Part shown: positions 41,587 to 49,245 of the stretch, piece after piece | How positions within the stretch are numbered: the stretch's first letter is position 1 | Layout: each line of letters begins with the position of its first letter | NCBI GenBank assembly: GCA_963775635.1 | Contig: CAVZJO010000016.1 | Span: 682,001 to 746,000, forward strand | Length of the DNA stretch: 64,000 bases | Direction of reading: 5' to 3' | Origin: JALORV01 sp963775635 | Lineage (GTDB): Bacteria; Pseudomonadota; Gammaproteobacteria; Burkholderiales; Burkholderiaceae_F | The notes under the pieces: generated by a model | Database searches by the model: none | Told to the model about the DNA's origin: nothing | The model's input: only the letters and a program-made list of their open reading frames with translations | Made by a program: the position numbers and the translations under genes

Positions 41587-42615
41587 GTGCAGTACGTCAA
41601 TCTCGGCGCGAGCGGTCTGAGCGTCTCCCGCATCGCGCTCGGCATGATGACCTTCGGTACGCCGGCTTGGCGTCCCTGGGTGCTGGACGAGACGGCCGCG
41701 CGGCCCATCGTGCGGCGCGCGCTCGAACTCGGGATCAACCTGTTCGACACGGCAGACATGTATTCGGCGGGGCTGTCGGAGGAGATTACCGGGCGACTGT
41801 TGCGCGAGATGGCGCCGCGCGATGAGATCGTGATCGCGACCAAGCTGTTTCACCCGATCGACATCGCTTTCAAGGGCGGTAACGATCCTGGTTTGAAACC
41901 AGCGCAGCGACCCAACACGAGCGGACTGTCGCGCAAGCGCATCTTCGCCGCGGCCGACGCCAGCCTGAAGCGCCTCGGCACCGACTTCATCGACCTCTAT
42001 CAGATCCACCGCTACGACCCGGCCACGCCGGTCGAAGAGACAATGGAGGCGCTGAACGATCTGGTGCGGGCCGGCAAGGTACGCTACATCGGCGCATCCA
42101 GCATGTGGGCGTGGCAGTTCGCCAAGATGCAGCATGCGGCGGAGCGCGCCGGGTGGACCCGCTTCGTGTCGATGCAGAACCATTACAACCTGGTCTATCG
42201 CGAGGAAGAACGCGAGATGATTCCGCTGGCCCGCGACCAGGGCGTTGGGCTGGTGCCGTGGAGTCCGCTGGCACGTGGCTTTTTGGCCGGAAACCGCGGA
42301 CGAGACGATCGCTCGACGGGCGCCACTGAGCGTGCGCGCACCGATGAGATCGCTTTGCGGCTGTACTACCAGGACAGCGATTTCGCCGTACTCGAGGCCT
42401 TGAAGCAACTGGCGCAGAAAAAGGGCGTCTCTAACGCGAGCCTGGCCTATGCCTGGCTGATTTCGAGACCCGGTGTCACCGCACCAATCGTGGGTGCCAG
42501 CAAAGTGTGGCAGCTCGAGGAGGCCATGGGTGCGCTCGAGGTCGGCCTCAGTGCCGAGGAGTCGGAGGTCCTCGAAGCTCCCTATCGGCCGCACCCGGTG
42601 CTCGGGCACGTTTAG
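41587..42615 (+). CDS. aldo/keto reductase
   Basis: 342 residues from a GTG start. The AKR catalytic tetrad is recognisable: Asp and Tyr in FDTADMYSAG near 54-58, Lys in IATKLF near 93, and His in YQIHRYD. The C-terminal NADPH-binding loop is SRPGVTAPIVGASK. The sequence is nearest the YajO/YhdN-like subgroup of soluble monomeric reductases that reduce aldehydes and sugars. The physiological substrate is not evident. It converges on the lipoprotein gene with 3 bp between. Confidence 0.88.
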   Translation: MQYVNLGASGLSVSRIALGMMTFGTPAWRPWVLDETAARPIVRRALELGINLFDTADMYSAGLSEEITGRLLREMAPRDEIVIATKLFHPIDIAFKGGNDPGLKPAQRPNTSGLSRKRIFAAADASLKRLGTDFIDLYQIHRYDPATPVEETMEALNDLVRAGKVRYIGASSMWAWQFAKMQHAAERAGWTRFVSMQNHYNLVYREEEREMIPLARDQGVGLVPWSPLARGFLAGNRGRDDRSTGATERARTDEIALRLYYQDSDFAVLEALKQLAQKKGVSNASLAYAWLISRPGVTAPIVGASKVWQLEEAMGALEVGLSAEESEVLEAPYRPHPVLGHV

Positions 42616-42618
42616 GCC

Positions 42619-43017
42619 CTAGTTCAGCAGGCCGCCTGGCGGGCCGCGCGGCCGGTCCGGCGGCAGTTGCGCGACCATGCAGTCGATGGACCGGTTGGTG
42701 CGCGGATCGCCGACTGCGAGGAACTGCGACTGGACGGCCTCGCGATAGGCCGCCGGCGTCATGCGGTTGTAGTACAGACGCGAGGTCATATCGAGCAGCA
42801 TGTCGAAGTTGCCGCCCTGGCCCGGGGCCGACGATGCGGCAAAAGGGTTGAGGTACATGTTGCCGATCCACAGCGGCTGGCACTTCGCACCGACCGTGTC
42901 CAGGTACTCATTGAAGCCGGTCGCCTTGTAGCTCTGCCATGCATCGGGTGCGCACGCCGACAGCAGGAGTGCCAGCAGAGCGCCAACGCGCGCGAGCCGA
43001 GATCTCGCGAACTTCAT
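42619..43017 (-). CDS. putative lipoprotein of unknown function
   Basis: 132 residues from the ATG at 43017. A lipoprotein signal peptide is clear: basic start, hydrophobic run, and the lipobox LSAC with Cys near residue 22. The mature part has two more Cys (AKCQP and IDCMV) that could pair, Trp/Tyr-rich segments (ESYK-like WQSYKATGFNEYLD, WIGNMYLNPF), and a Pro-rich end. I do not recognise the family. It should sit in the outer or inner membrane facing the periplasm. Confidence 0.65.
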   Translation of the reverse strand: MKFARSRLARVGALLALLLSACAPDAWQSYKATGFNEYLDTVGAKCQPLWIGNMYLNPFAASSAPGQGGNFDMLLDMTSRLYYNRMTPAAYREAVQSQFLAVGDPRTNRSIDCMVAQLPPDRPRGPPGGLLN

Positions 43018-43076
43018 TGCAACCCCGCCGCATGAAATCGTGGCCGGCATTGTATCGATGCCGGCGTACGAAGCTG

Positions 43077-43574
43077 TCAGGCGTTGCGCGGCGCAGGGAT
43101 GGGAAACGCGGGTGCTTGCAGCTGTTTGGCGGCCGGCGTGATTGTGGCGTGGCCGGCCGTGCCGCCTGACGGCCAGGCCGAGGATCGCAGCAGAATGTTG
43201 CGAACCTTTTCCTCGAGCGTCGACTTGGTGAGCGGCTTCAGGATCGTGCCATTGGCGCCGAGGCGGATCGCCTGCACGACATCATCCTTGTTGGCCTCCG
43301 CGATTACCAGCAGCACTGGCAGCGACTTGATCGCTGAATCGGCCCGAATCTGTCGCAGCAGGTCGTAGCCGTTCACGCGCGGCATGTTGATGTCGCTGAT
43401 CACGAAGTCGAACGGCTGCTGCTTCAACAAGTCGAGCGCGGCGCGACCGTCGCCGGCTTCCTCCACCTGTCGGAACCCGAGCTCTGCGAGCAGGTTGCGG
43501 AGGATCCGGCGCATCGTCGGGAAGTCGTCGACGACAAGGAAGCGCGTGGCAGACGGGGTGGTGGCGGCGGTCAT
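43077..43574 (-). CDS. CheY-like response regulator with altered switch residues and C-terminal extension
   Basis: 165 residues from the ATG at 43574. The body is unmistakably CheY-like (FLVVDDFPTMRRILRNLLAELGF, SDINMPRVNGYDLL). The acidic pair Asp16/Asp17, phospho-acceptor Asp61 and Lys113 are present. But the conserved Thr (E. coli Thr87) is Ile91 in LLVIAEAN, and the switch Tyr (E. coli Tyr106) is Thr110 in GTILKP. CheY normally uses these two residues to signal phosphorylation to FliM. A 35-40-residue Pro/Ala-rich tail follows the domain. It diverges from a PilZ brake gene and has a weak sigma-28-like promoter upstream. It may be a flagellar-gene phosphate sink or have a different output. 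Confidence 0.85.
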   Translation of the reverse strand: MTAATTPSATRFLVVDDFPTMRRILRNLLAELGFRQVEEAGDGRAALDLLKQQPFDFVISDINMPRVNGYDLLRQIRADSAIKSLPVLLVIAEANKDDVVQAIRLGANGTILKPLTKSTLEEKVRNILLRSSAWPSGGTAGHATITPAAKQLQAPAFPIPAPRNA

Positions 43575-43656
43575 GAGATAGGTGTGGAACGCGGAGCGGG
43601 ACAGTGCTCGGCGGGGACCAAGAAGGCAAAGTGCCCACACCGGTTCCACTCTCAGG

Positions 43657-43684
43657 TAGTCGGCACATCGCCGACGGGACTTGA
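43657..43684 (-). promoter_or_regulatory. candidate sigma-28 promoter for the cheY-like gene
   Basis: Read on the minus strand: TCAAG (43684-43680), 15 bp, then GCCGACTA (43664-43657). The flagellar sigma-28 consensus is TAAAG, 14 bp, GCCGATAA, so the -10 core is good and the spacing one longer. It lies 83 bp from the start codon. Moderate support only. Confidence 0.4.
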
Positions 43685-43800
43685 CCCCGAACCCGCTTTT
43701 CGATCGATCGCCGCCGGTCGGCTGGATCGGCGGCGAACGCTCGCGCCGAGCATTCGAATTGGTGCGCGGAGCAACGCGATCTCCGGGCATCGCGGCCGCG

Positions 43801-44619
43801 ATGAATACCGCAAACTTGGGACTTGCTGATGACTTGCGGGACCACGTCATGGACCTCAACACGCAAACCAGGCAGGTCGCTCATGCCACCGGACCAGGCC
43901 CGCTCGGCACGATCACCGTGCCGACCGTGGTCGGTGCTGTATCGGCTGCTGGCGAGCGCCCGGCGCCGCCGCGCGAGATTGCATCGTGGCGGCAACTGAA
44001 GATGTGGCTTGACGGTGAAGGGCTGCAGTCGGCCGTGACCGTCAAGCTGATCGGTGTGCACGAAGGCAAGTCGCTGCTGGTGACTGCTCCCGACGAAAGT
44101 GAACTCTATCTGCGTGAAGGCCGGCTGTACCGCTTCCGCAGCTTCTCCGGCGAGTACGTTTACGAATTCGTAGCGCCGTTGGTCAAAGTCTGCACGGTGC
44201 CGTTTGGCTACCTGCATATCGGTTGGGCCGGTAGTCGCCAGGTCGAGAAGCGCAACCTGCGCGCCGCCCGCCGTGTGCGTACCGAGCTGCAGTGCATGGT
44301 CTATCCCGGCCAGCAGACCGGCGGCCGCTTCGCCAAGGGTGTGATCCACGATCTGTCGACTGCCGGTGCGGCAATCCTGCTGCAGGACGAACTCGCGGTG
44401 TTCTACGACGAAGTACGCGTCGTGTTCCGCGTCCAGGTCGCTGAACAGGAAGTGCTGATCGAGGCGCGTGCACGGGCCGTGCGCAAGCCGGAGGCCGGCA
44501 CAACCGATCCGACACTCGGCGTTGCGTTCGTCGGCCTCGGCGATGCCGAGCGCCTCGCGCTGCATGCCTATGTCAATTCCACTCTGGTACGCGAGCTGGA
44601 GATACCGCTCTACGCTTGA
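43801..44619 (+). CDS. PilZ-domain flagellar brake protein (YcgR/PilZN type)
   Basis: 272 residues from the ATG at 43801 (an upstream in-frame start at 43681 is less likely). An N-terminal YcgR-like beta domain (SWRQLKMWLDGEG, KLIGVHEGKSLLVTAP) is followed by a PilZ domain with the c-di-GMP binding arginines in RAARRVRTEL (RxxxR) and the DLSTAGAA motif (D/NxSxxG). When c-di-GMP is high, proteins of this family slow the flagellar motor. Its second PilZ motif is complete, unlike that of the neighbouring YcgR paralogue at 46612. It diverges from the cheY-like gene. Confidence 0.82.
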   Translation: MNTANLGLADDLRDHVMDLNTQTRQVAHATGPGPLGTITVPTVVGAVSAAGERPAPPREIASWRQLKMWLDGEGLQSAVTVKLIGVHEGKSLLVTAPDESELYLREGRLYRFRSFSGEYVYEFVAPLVKVCTVPFGYLHIGWAGSRQVEKRNLRAARRVRTELQCMVYPGQQTGGRFAKGVIHDLSTAGAAILLQDELAVFYDEVRVVFRVQVAEQEVLIEARARAVRKPEAGTTDPTLGVAFVGLGDAERLALHAYVNSTLVRELEIPLYA

Positions 44620-44625
44620 GCGTCG

Positions 44626-44748
44626 CTCGTGTACGCGACCGCTGCGCGGTCGCACGTGCACTCGCTCCGGCTACGGTTCGCGCTGCGCGCGGGCCGCTCA
44701 AGACTAGTTAGTCGGCTGCGCTTCGGAGCGGCCGCGCGCTCCGCCGAT
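44626..44748. repeat. dispersed palindromic intergenic repeat, copy A
   Basis: Shares a 39-bp exact block (44626-44664, equal to 55274-55312) and a second near-exact block (44706-44748, compared with 55346-55390, which has 2 bp more) with copy B. The first block contains an 8-bp stem GCGACCGC/GCGGTCGC with a 3-nt loop; the second contains GGAGCG/CGCTCC. Both copies have the same orientation and lie between the 3-prime ends of convergent genes. It is a REP-like element; it also holds small spurious open frames. Confidence 0.8.
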
Positions 44749-44892
44749 CTCCAACGGCACGACACTCCCCTGTCCCTCGCCACGCGAGGGGGTCGATGCA
44801 CTCCTCCCTGCGCCCTCCTCGCCGAGCGAGGAGGGTCGACAGCAAGGCCGCCGCGAGCTCACGTGCGCCCGAAGGGCGCGTAAGTGAGCGGC
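44749..44892. other. remainder of the ycgR-flhC convergent spacer
   Basis: The 385-bp gap 44620-45004 has the repeat first, then GC-rich hairpin-prone sequence (for example CCCTCCTCGC with GCGAGGAGGG near 44814-44836 forming an inverted pair) and the flhC terminator. No gene is evident. Confidence 0.5.
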
Positions 44893-44920
44893 GAAAAAAA
44901 ATGGCCCGGTTACCCGGGCC
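44893..44920 (-). terminator. intrinsic terminator downstream of flhC
   Basis: Stem GGCCCGG (44903-44909) with CCGGGCC (44914-44920) around a TTAC loop; on the minus strand it is followed by a run of eight T (44901-44894 as A on the plus strand). It lies 85 bp past the flhC stop codon, so flhDC is transcribed as a two-gene unit without motAB, which often follows. Confidence 0.8.
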
Positions 44921-45004
44921 GAATAGCGGAGGAAAGGATGCCACTTAACTACTTGCCGATGACCGTGGCCTCCACCGGCAATCCGTCGGTTGCCCGACGG
45001 AAAA

Positions 45005-45556
45005 TCAATGCAGCGTTTCTTCGGCGGGCGCCGTCGTGATCTGCGCCTTGCCTTTGCCGGCTCGGGCCGGGGGCTCGCACAGGCCGCAGACGTAGTCCTT
45101 GGTCAGTTCAAACGTGTGCGTGACGAACTTGCCGCCGCACTTGCAGCACGGCGTCAGCGTCACCATGCCGGCGTCAACAAACTTCACCAGGCGCCACGCG
45201 CGCGTCACCGACAGCAGCGGCTCCAGTCCCTGCGCGCGGATCTGCTCGAGGTAGAGTTCGTACGCCTTGATGATCGCGTCGATCTCTTCCAGCTCGCTGC
45301 TCTTGTCCAGGTACTCGTAGATGTTCAGGAACAGCGACGAATGGATATTCGGCTGCCAGGTCATGAACCAGTCAGTCGAGAACGGCAGCATGCCGCGCGC
45401 CGGAGATTCGCCCTGGACTTCCTTGTACAGGCGCAGCAGGCGCTCGTACGACAGGTCGGTCTCGGACTCCAGCACCTGCAGGCGCGCGCCCAGCTTGATA
45501 AGTGCGATCGCGCGCTGAATCTGGCGGCTCTCGGAAACGATGCTCTTGATGCGCAT
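45005..45556 (-). CDS. flhC: flagellar transcriptional regulator FlhC
   Basis: 183 residues, typical length. It begins MRIKSIVSESRQIQRAIALI and shows the FlhC core LGARLQVLESETDLSYERLLRLY. The zinc-binding Cys set is CCKCGG and CGLC, 20-odd residues apart, as in E. coli FlhC (four conserved Cys). With FlhD it forms the heterohexamer that activates class II flagellar promoters. It follows flhD by 26 bp and ends in an intrinsic terminator. The C-terminal tail is longer and Thr/Ala-rich. Confidence 0.95.
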   Translation of the reverse strand: MRIKSIVSESRQIQRAIALIKLGARLQVLESETDLSYERLLRLYKEVQGESPARGMLPFSTDWFMTWQPNIHSSLFLNIYEYLDKSSELEEIDAIIKAYELYLEQIRAQGLEPLLSVTRAWRLVKFVDAGMVTLTPCCKCGGKFVTHTFELTKDYVCGLCEPPARAGKGKAQITTAPAEETLH

Positions 45557-45582
45557 GACTTGGCTCCCCCGCGCGGCGATGT

Positions 45583-45933
45583 TCAGGCGGTGACGTCGGC
45601 CAGTTGCCCGGCCATCACGATGTTGGCGTGCAAGCCCGCGACGGCGGCACCGGCGGCGGTCGACTTGCTCTTGCTATGGCTGGTCAGCAGGTTCCACACC
45701 ATGTCGTCATCGAAGCGAAAGCGCAGGATCAGTTGGTTGCTGCCGGCGATCTTCATCAGCTGCGCCGGCGAGAGCTGGTCGATGATCGTCGCGACCTCTT
45801 CCGACACGCCCAGGCGGTACAACGCCTGCGCCTTGTCGGCCCGGATCATGTGCTGCGCCAGCACCAGGTAGGCGAGGTTGGCCTCGCGGATTTCAGCGAG
45901 CAGTTGTTCGTTGCTGGGTGCGATGGTGCTCAT
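45583..45933 (-). CDS. flhD: flagellar transcriptional regulator FlhD
   Basis: 116 residues. The FlhD body is conserved: EIREANLAYLVLAQHMIRADKAQALYRLGVSEEVATIIDQLSP (positions about 14-56 in this protein) and LILRFRFDDDMVW. It has a clear GGAGGGA ribosome-binding site. FlhD binds DNA with FlhC at class II promoters. Its long upstream region (308 bp to fliT on the opposite strand) is where regulators of the flagellar cascade would act. Confidence 0.95.
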   Translation of the reverse strand: MSTIAPSNEQLLAEIREANLAYLVLAQHMIRADKAQALYRLGVSEEVATIIDQLSPAQLMKIAGSNQLILRFRFDDDMVWNLLTSHSKSKSTAAGAAVAGLHANIVMAGQLADVTA

Positions 45934-46241
45934 TTGGTCCCTCCCCTGGGTGCCCGCTTCGGCGGGTGTGATTGGTTGCGAAGTGGTGCCATTGTGCGAA
46001 GGGCCGCGTCCGCTTTGAATCGGTGCTCGGCCCGGCGTTGTGTCGGGCTGGATCGGGTCCGTCTGTCAGGCTTTTTCCTACAGAGCAACTCGCTGCCGGC
46101 GTGAAGGCGCGACGCCTGGCCTGCTCGCTCCCGTCTGAAAAGACGGAGGATTGACCGCCCACTTCGAGGATGCGAAGGGGGTGCCCGTCGATACAGTTCT
46201 GACAGGAAAAAATGAGGCGCCCAAGGCGCCGCGAGGGACGG
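45934..46241. other. flhD-fliT divergent intergenic region
   Basis: 308 bp without a gene. It holds small hairpins, CCGTCT (46131-46136) with AGACGG (46141-46146) around GAAA, and GCCCGC with GCGGGT near 45952-45965 beside flhD. No clean sigma-70 or sigma-28 box pair is visible on either strand. The size and position suggest the regulated flhDC master promoter, but I cannot place the -10/-35 elements. Confidence 0.45.
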
Positions 46242-46577
46242 ATGCTGTCGGAACACGCGTATGACTCGGGCACCGAGCAGTGCCCGGTCATCGAGCATTA
46301 CGAGGCGATTGCCGCCGCGAGCCGGCGCATGCTGGACGCCGCCCGTGCCGGCGATTGGGATGAGGTCGGCCGCGAAGAGGAGCGTTGCCACGCGCTGATC
46401 GGAATGTTGAAACGGGCCGAGTCGGACGGCAGCATCGCATCCGGCGTCCGCCGGGTGCGGTTCGCGCTTCTGAGGGCAATCCTGGCCGACGATGCCGAAA
46501 TCCGGGACCTGTCGGAGCCGTGGCTGAAGCAACTCGAAGCCCTGCTCGGCAGTCGCTCGCCGGGACAGCGCCGATGA
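46242..46577 (+). CDS. fliT: flagellar protein FliT-like
   Basis: 111 residues from the ATG at 46242, preceded by a GAGGGA ribosome-binding site (an alternative start is at 46212). All helical: IEHYEAIAAASRRMLDAARAGDWDEVGREEERCHALIGML, with the ARAGDWDEVxxEExxCxxLI signature of FliT-type chaperones. FliT binds the capping protein FliD and also inhibits FlhDC in E. coli. Its place beside flhDC and before a ycgR gene supports this. It diverges from flhD. Confidence 0.7.
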   Translation: MLSEHAYDSGTEQCPVIEHYEAIAAASRRMLDAARAGDWDEVGREEERCHALIGMLKRAESDGSIASGVRRVRFALLRAILADDAEIRDLSEPWLKQLEALLGSRSPGQRR

Positions 46578-46611
46578 GTGTCGCCGACCTCGCCCGTCGG
46601 GTGCGGACATC

Positions 46612-47361
46612 ATGGGAATGACGTCTCCGTTTCCGGAGCCGCCCTCGCCCGATCTGGCGCGCTTCATCGTGCGCTCGCGCGTCGAGATCGTGTCCGCGCT
46701 GCGCCAGATTCGTGACCAGCATCTGCTGGTCACTCTCTATTACGGTAACGACACCGGGTTTGCCGTCGGCTGCGTGCTGGACGTTCACGCCGGCACCGAC
46801 GAACTGATCGTCGACCTGACGGTCGATGCCCTCGGCAGGTCGGCCGTCGCCGCTGCCGACCAGCTGGTGATGGTCGGATTCATCGACAGCGTCAAGCTGC
46901 AGTTCACTACCGGAAAGGGCGAGTCGTTGACCCGCAACGGCGCGGCGTTCCGCCTTCCGCTGCCGCAGGAGATGTTGCGGCTGCAGCGGCGCGCGTCACT
47001 GCGGGTCAAGACGCCGGCCTTGTTGTGCCACGTACCGGTGACGCCGGGCGCCACGCAGTATCAGGCGCTGCGCATAATCGATCTGGGGCTGGGCGGCCTG
47101 TCGTTGCAGGGACCTGTCGACCACTCGCTATTTACGGTCGGCCGGATGTTCGAGCACTGCCAGATACAGACTTCCAGCGGCCGCCGCTTCGACGTGACTC
47201 TGCGTGTGCGCCACATCGAGCGACTGGTCGGCGATCGTGAAGGCGAACGCATCGGCTGCGAATTCGTCGGCATGAGTGCGGGGGTTCGCAACGGGTTGCA
47301 GCAACTGATCGGCTCGGTGGCGCTGCCGGCTGCGCCGTCCGAAGTCCGCCGGCCGGGCTGA
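46612..47361 (+). CDS. ycgR: flagellar brake protein YcgR
   Basis: 249 residues (start 46612, or 46618 if the second Met is used). The N-terminal YcgR domain (IRDQHLLVTLYYGNDTGFAVGCVLDV) is followed by a PilZ domain with RRASLRV (RxxxR-type arginines). The second PilZ motif is DLGLGG, where the usual DxSxxG Ser is Gly, so c-di-GMP affinity may be lower. It would act on the motor at the cell membrane. It follows fliT by 34 bp. Confidence 0.8.
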   Translation: MGMTSPFPEPPSPDLARFIVRSRVEIVSALRQIRDQHLLVTLYYGNDTGFAVGCVLDVHAGTDELIVDLTVDALGRSAVAAADQLVMVGFIDSVKLQFTTGKGESLTRNGAAFRLPLPQEMLRLQRRASLRVKTPALLCHVPVTPGATQYQALRIIDLGLGGLSLQGPVDHSLFTVGRMFEHCQIQTSSGRRFDVTLRVRHIERLVGDREGERIGCEFVGMSAGVRNGLQQLIGSVALPAAPSEVRRPG

Positions 47362-47438
47362 ACTGCCGACACTCGCGAGGACGTGACGAGGCGTCGAACG
47401 CAGTGGAGCGCGGCCCTCGAGCGCGGCCGCGACAACTA

Positions 47439-47894
47439 TCAGGAGGCGGTTGGTTTGGGTAGCAGCGTGCGGGCCGTGTACATCTCGTTCCACGTCCGCT
47501 CATACTGCGCGCCGGTGCCGATCCAGGCGACGGTGCCGACCGAGAGCGCGGAGGTATACAGCGCGGCAATGCGGTCGGCGGCATCTCCGCGGCAGCGCAG
47601 ACGGACCGCGCTCAGCAGGTGCATGTGACCCTCGGCGAATCGCCGTTCGACGACGCGTGTGCCTTTCGCGTAGGGCAGCAGCGATTCGGGCAGTCCCGCG
47701 ATGCCGCGTCGTCCTTGCGGGCCACGCGCAGCCGTGTCCTCGAACCAGACGAACAGGTCGCGTTCGCCCGCGGCTTGATCGGCTACGGGGGGCGTGGGCT
47801 GGTGCGGCTGCTCGACCAGCGATCGCGTCGCAATCTCGGCCAGTTGCTTCATCAATTCTGCGCGGGTCATGGGCGTGGGATTCGGTTGCTGCAT
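47439..47894 (-). CDS. unknown protein in the flagellar locus
   Basis: 151 residues from the ATG at 47894; a TTG at 47912 and an ATG at 47870 are other possible starts. It has a helical N-terminus (MTRAELMKQLAEIATRSLVEQ), a Pro-rich linker and a compact C-terminal domain with LFVWFEDTAARGPQGRRGI, HLLSAVRLRCRGDAADRIAAL and VAWIGTGAQYERTWNEMY. I do not recognise it. A sigma-28-like box, TCAAG (47929-47925) with 15 bp and GCCGATGC (47909-47902), lies just before the start on its strand. It converges on ycgR and lies between ycgR and fliA, so a motility role is likely but unproven. Confidence 0.55.
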   Translation of the reverse strand: MQQPNPTPMTRAELMKQLAEIATRSLVEQPHQPTPPVADQAAGERDLFVWFEDTAARGPQGRRGIAGLPESLLPYAKGTRVVERRFAEGHMHLLSAVRLRCRGDAADRIAALYTSALSVGTVAWIGTGAQYERTWNEMYTARTLLPKPTAS

Positions 47895-48046
47895 GACTTC
47901 TGCATCGGCCAATCGACATGCGCGCTTGAATTGGCGGGCAGGCGGAATAGGACGACAAGACCGCGCATTTCGCGTCGGGCCGACGAGCGGTCGTCAAGCC
48001 GTTTGATCTAACTCCGCGCCGCCAAAGAAATTTCCGAAACGCCTCT

Positions 48047-48072
48047 TAAATGTCCGGCGTTCTTGCCGATAT
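48047..48072 (+). promoter_or_regulatory. sigma-28 promoter of fliA
   Basis: TAAAT at 48047-48051, 13 bp, then GCCGATAT at 48065-48072, against the consensus TAAAG, 14 bp, GCCGATAA. It lies 64 bp before the fliA start codon. FliA commonly activates its own gene, so an autoregulatory promoter here is expected. Confidence 0.7.
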
Positions 48073-48136
48073 TCGCCGCTTCGTGCGATGACGCGGCCCC
48101 GAAGAATGCGGCTCATCCGGGCGATCGAGGTGGACC

Positions 48137-48874
48137 GTGAAGAACGAAGCGTTTCTGTACAACCATAGCGCGCCGCGACTGTTCGAGCGGCACGACTATG
48201 TGCGTCAGTACACGCCGCTGGTCCGTCGCATCGCGCATCAGATGGTCGCCAAACTTCCCGCGAACGTCGAGCTCGACGACATGATTCAGGCGGGCATGAT
48301 GGGATTGATGGACGCCATCTGCCGTTACGAGGAATCGCAGGGCACGCAGTTCGAGGTCTACGCGTCGCAGCGAGTGCGCGGCGCGATGCTGGACGAACTG
48401 CGCGCCAACGACTGGCTGCCGCGCTCGGCACGCAAGAGCCAGCGCGATATCGAAAATGCGATCCACCGGCTCGAGGGCAAGCTCATGCGCGCCCCGCAGG
48501 AAGCCGAAATCGCCGACGAGCTTGGCCTGCCGATCGCCGAATACCGCGAGATGCTGAATGGCGCGCGCGGATCGCAGCTGGTCTACCTGGACGACCTCGG
48601 CTGCTTCGATGACGACGATGATTACCTCGAGCGCCATTTCGTGGTCAATGGCAGCGAACCGGGCGAACTGCTGCGCGACAAGCGCTTTCGCTACGCCCTG
48701 GTCGCCGCGATCGACGAGTTGCCCGAGCGCGAGAAACTGCTGATGAGTCTGTACTACGAGCAGGATCTGAATCTGCGCGAGATCGGGTCAGTCATGGGCA
48801 TTACCGAGTCGCGTGTCTGCCAGTTGCACAGCCAGGCCGTGGCCAGGCTGCGCTCCAAGCTGAAGAACTGGTAG
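48137..48874 (+). CDS. fliA: RNA polymerase sigma factor FliA (sigma-28)
   Basis: 245 residues from a GTG start with GAGGTG upstream. Region 2 (YTPLVRRIAHQMVAKLPANVELDDMIQAGMMGLMDAI), region 3 (ARKSQRDIENAI, EAEIADELGL) and region 4 (LPEREKLLMSLYYEQDLNLREIGSVMGITESRVCQLHSQAV) are all complete, described here in parts of the protein. FliA drives late flagellar and chemotaxis genes and is held by FlgM until the hook is complete. A sigma-28 promoter precedes it. The putative flgM gene lies nearby on the other strand. Confidence 0.94.
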   Translation: MKNEAFLYNHSAPRLFERHDYVRQYTPLVRRIAHQMVAKLPANVELDDMIQAGMMGLMDAICRYEESQGTQFEVYASQRVRGAMLDELRANDWLPRSARKSQRDIENAIHRLEGKLMRAPQEAEIADELGLPIAEYREMLNGARGSQLVYLDDLGCFDDDDDYLERHFVVNGSEPGELLRDKRFRYALVAAIDELPEREKLLMSLYYEQDLNLREIGSVMGITESRVCQLHSQAVARLRSKLKNW

Positions 48875-48921
48875 CTGTGCGTACCGCGAACGCCGGCGCG
48901 TAGTTCGGCGCCCTTCGGGAC

Positions 48922-49242
48922 TTATTCAGAACTTGCGGCGCGCACGGTCGCGATCCGGCCGTTGACCGTAGCCGAGCCGCGAGTGCCTAGATGGTCGACG
49001 ACGTGACTTGCATCGAGAGCTGCCAGCTGTGCCGCCTCCCGGGCGAAGCGCTCGAGCTCGTCGCTGCCCGAGCGCCGCATCGACCTGAGCGCGCTTGCCC
49101 GCGGGGCAAGCAGGCGCAGCAAGTGTTCGCGCCGGCTCTCGGCATCGACCAGCCGTGCAGCGTCATTGGCGACGAGGGCGTTGCTTTCATCGTGCAATGC
49201 GCTAATCAGTTCGGCGAAGAGCAGAGCGTCGGGACGGCCCAT
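48922..49242 (-). CDS. flgN: FlgN-like flagellar chaperone
   Basis: 106 residues, all helical and charged, with the pattern ELISALHDESNALVANDAARLVDAESRREHLLRLL seen in small FlgN-type chaperones (here split as ELISALHDESNALVA and RLVDAESRREHLL). FlgN binds the hook-filament junction proteins FlgK and FlgL. The family is poorly conserved, so the call rests on length, helicity and position immediately after the flgM-like gene (3 bp gap), the usual flgM-flgN order. Confidence 0.55.
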   Translation of the reverse strand: MGRPDALLFAELISALHDESNALVANDAARLVDAESRREHLLRLLAPRASALRSMRRSGSDELERFAREAAQLAALDASHVVDHLGTRGSATVNGRIATVRAASSE

Positions 49243-49245
49243 GAT

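Noticed and set aside
44629..44883. 84-codon open frame after the PilZ gene
   Set aside because: Lies inside the palindromic repeat and GC-rich spacer; Arg/Ser/Ala-rich, with no ribosome-binding site.
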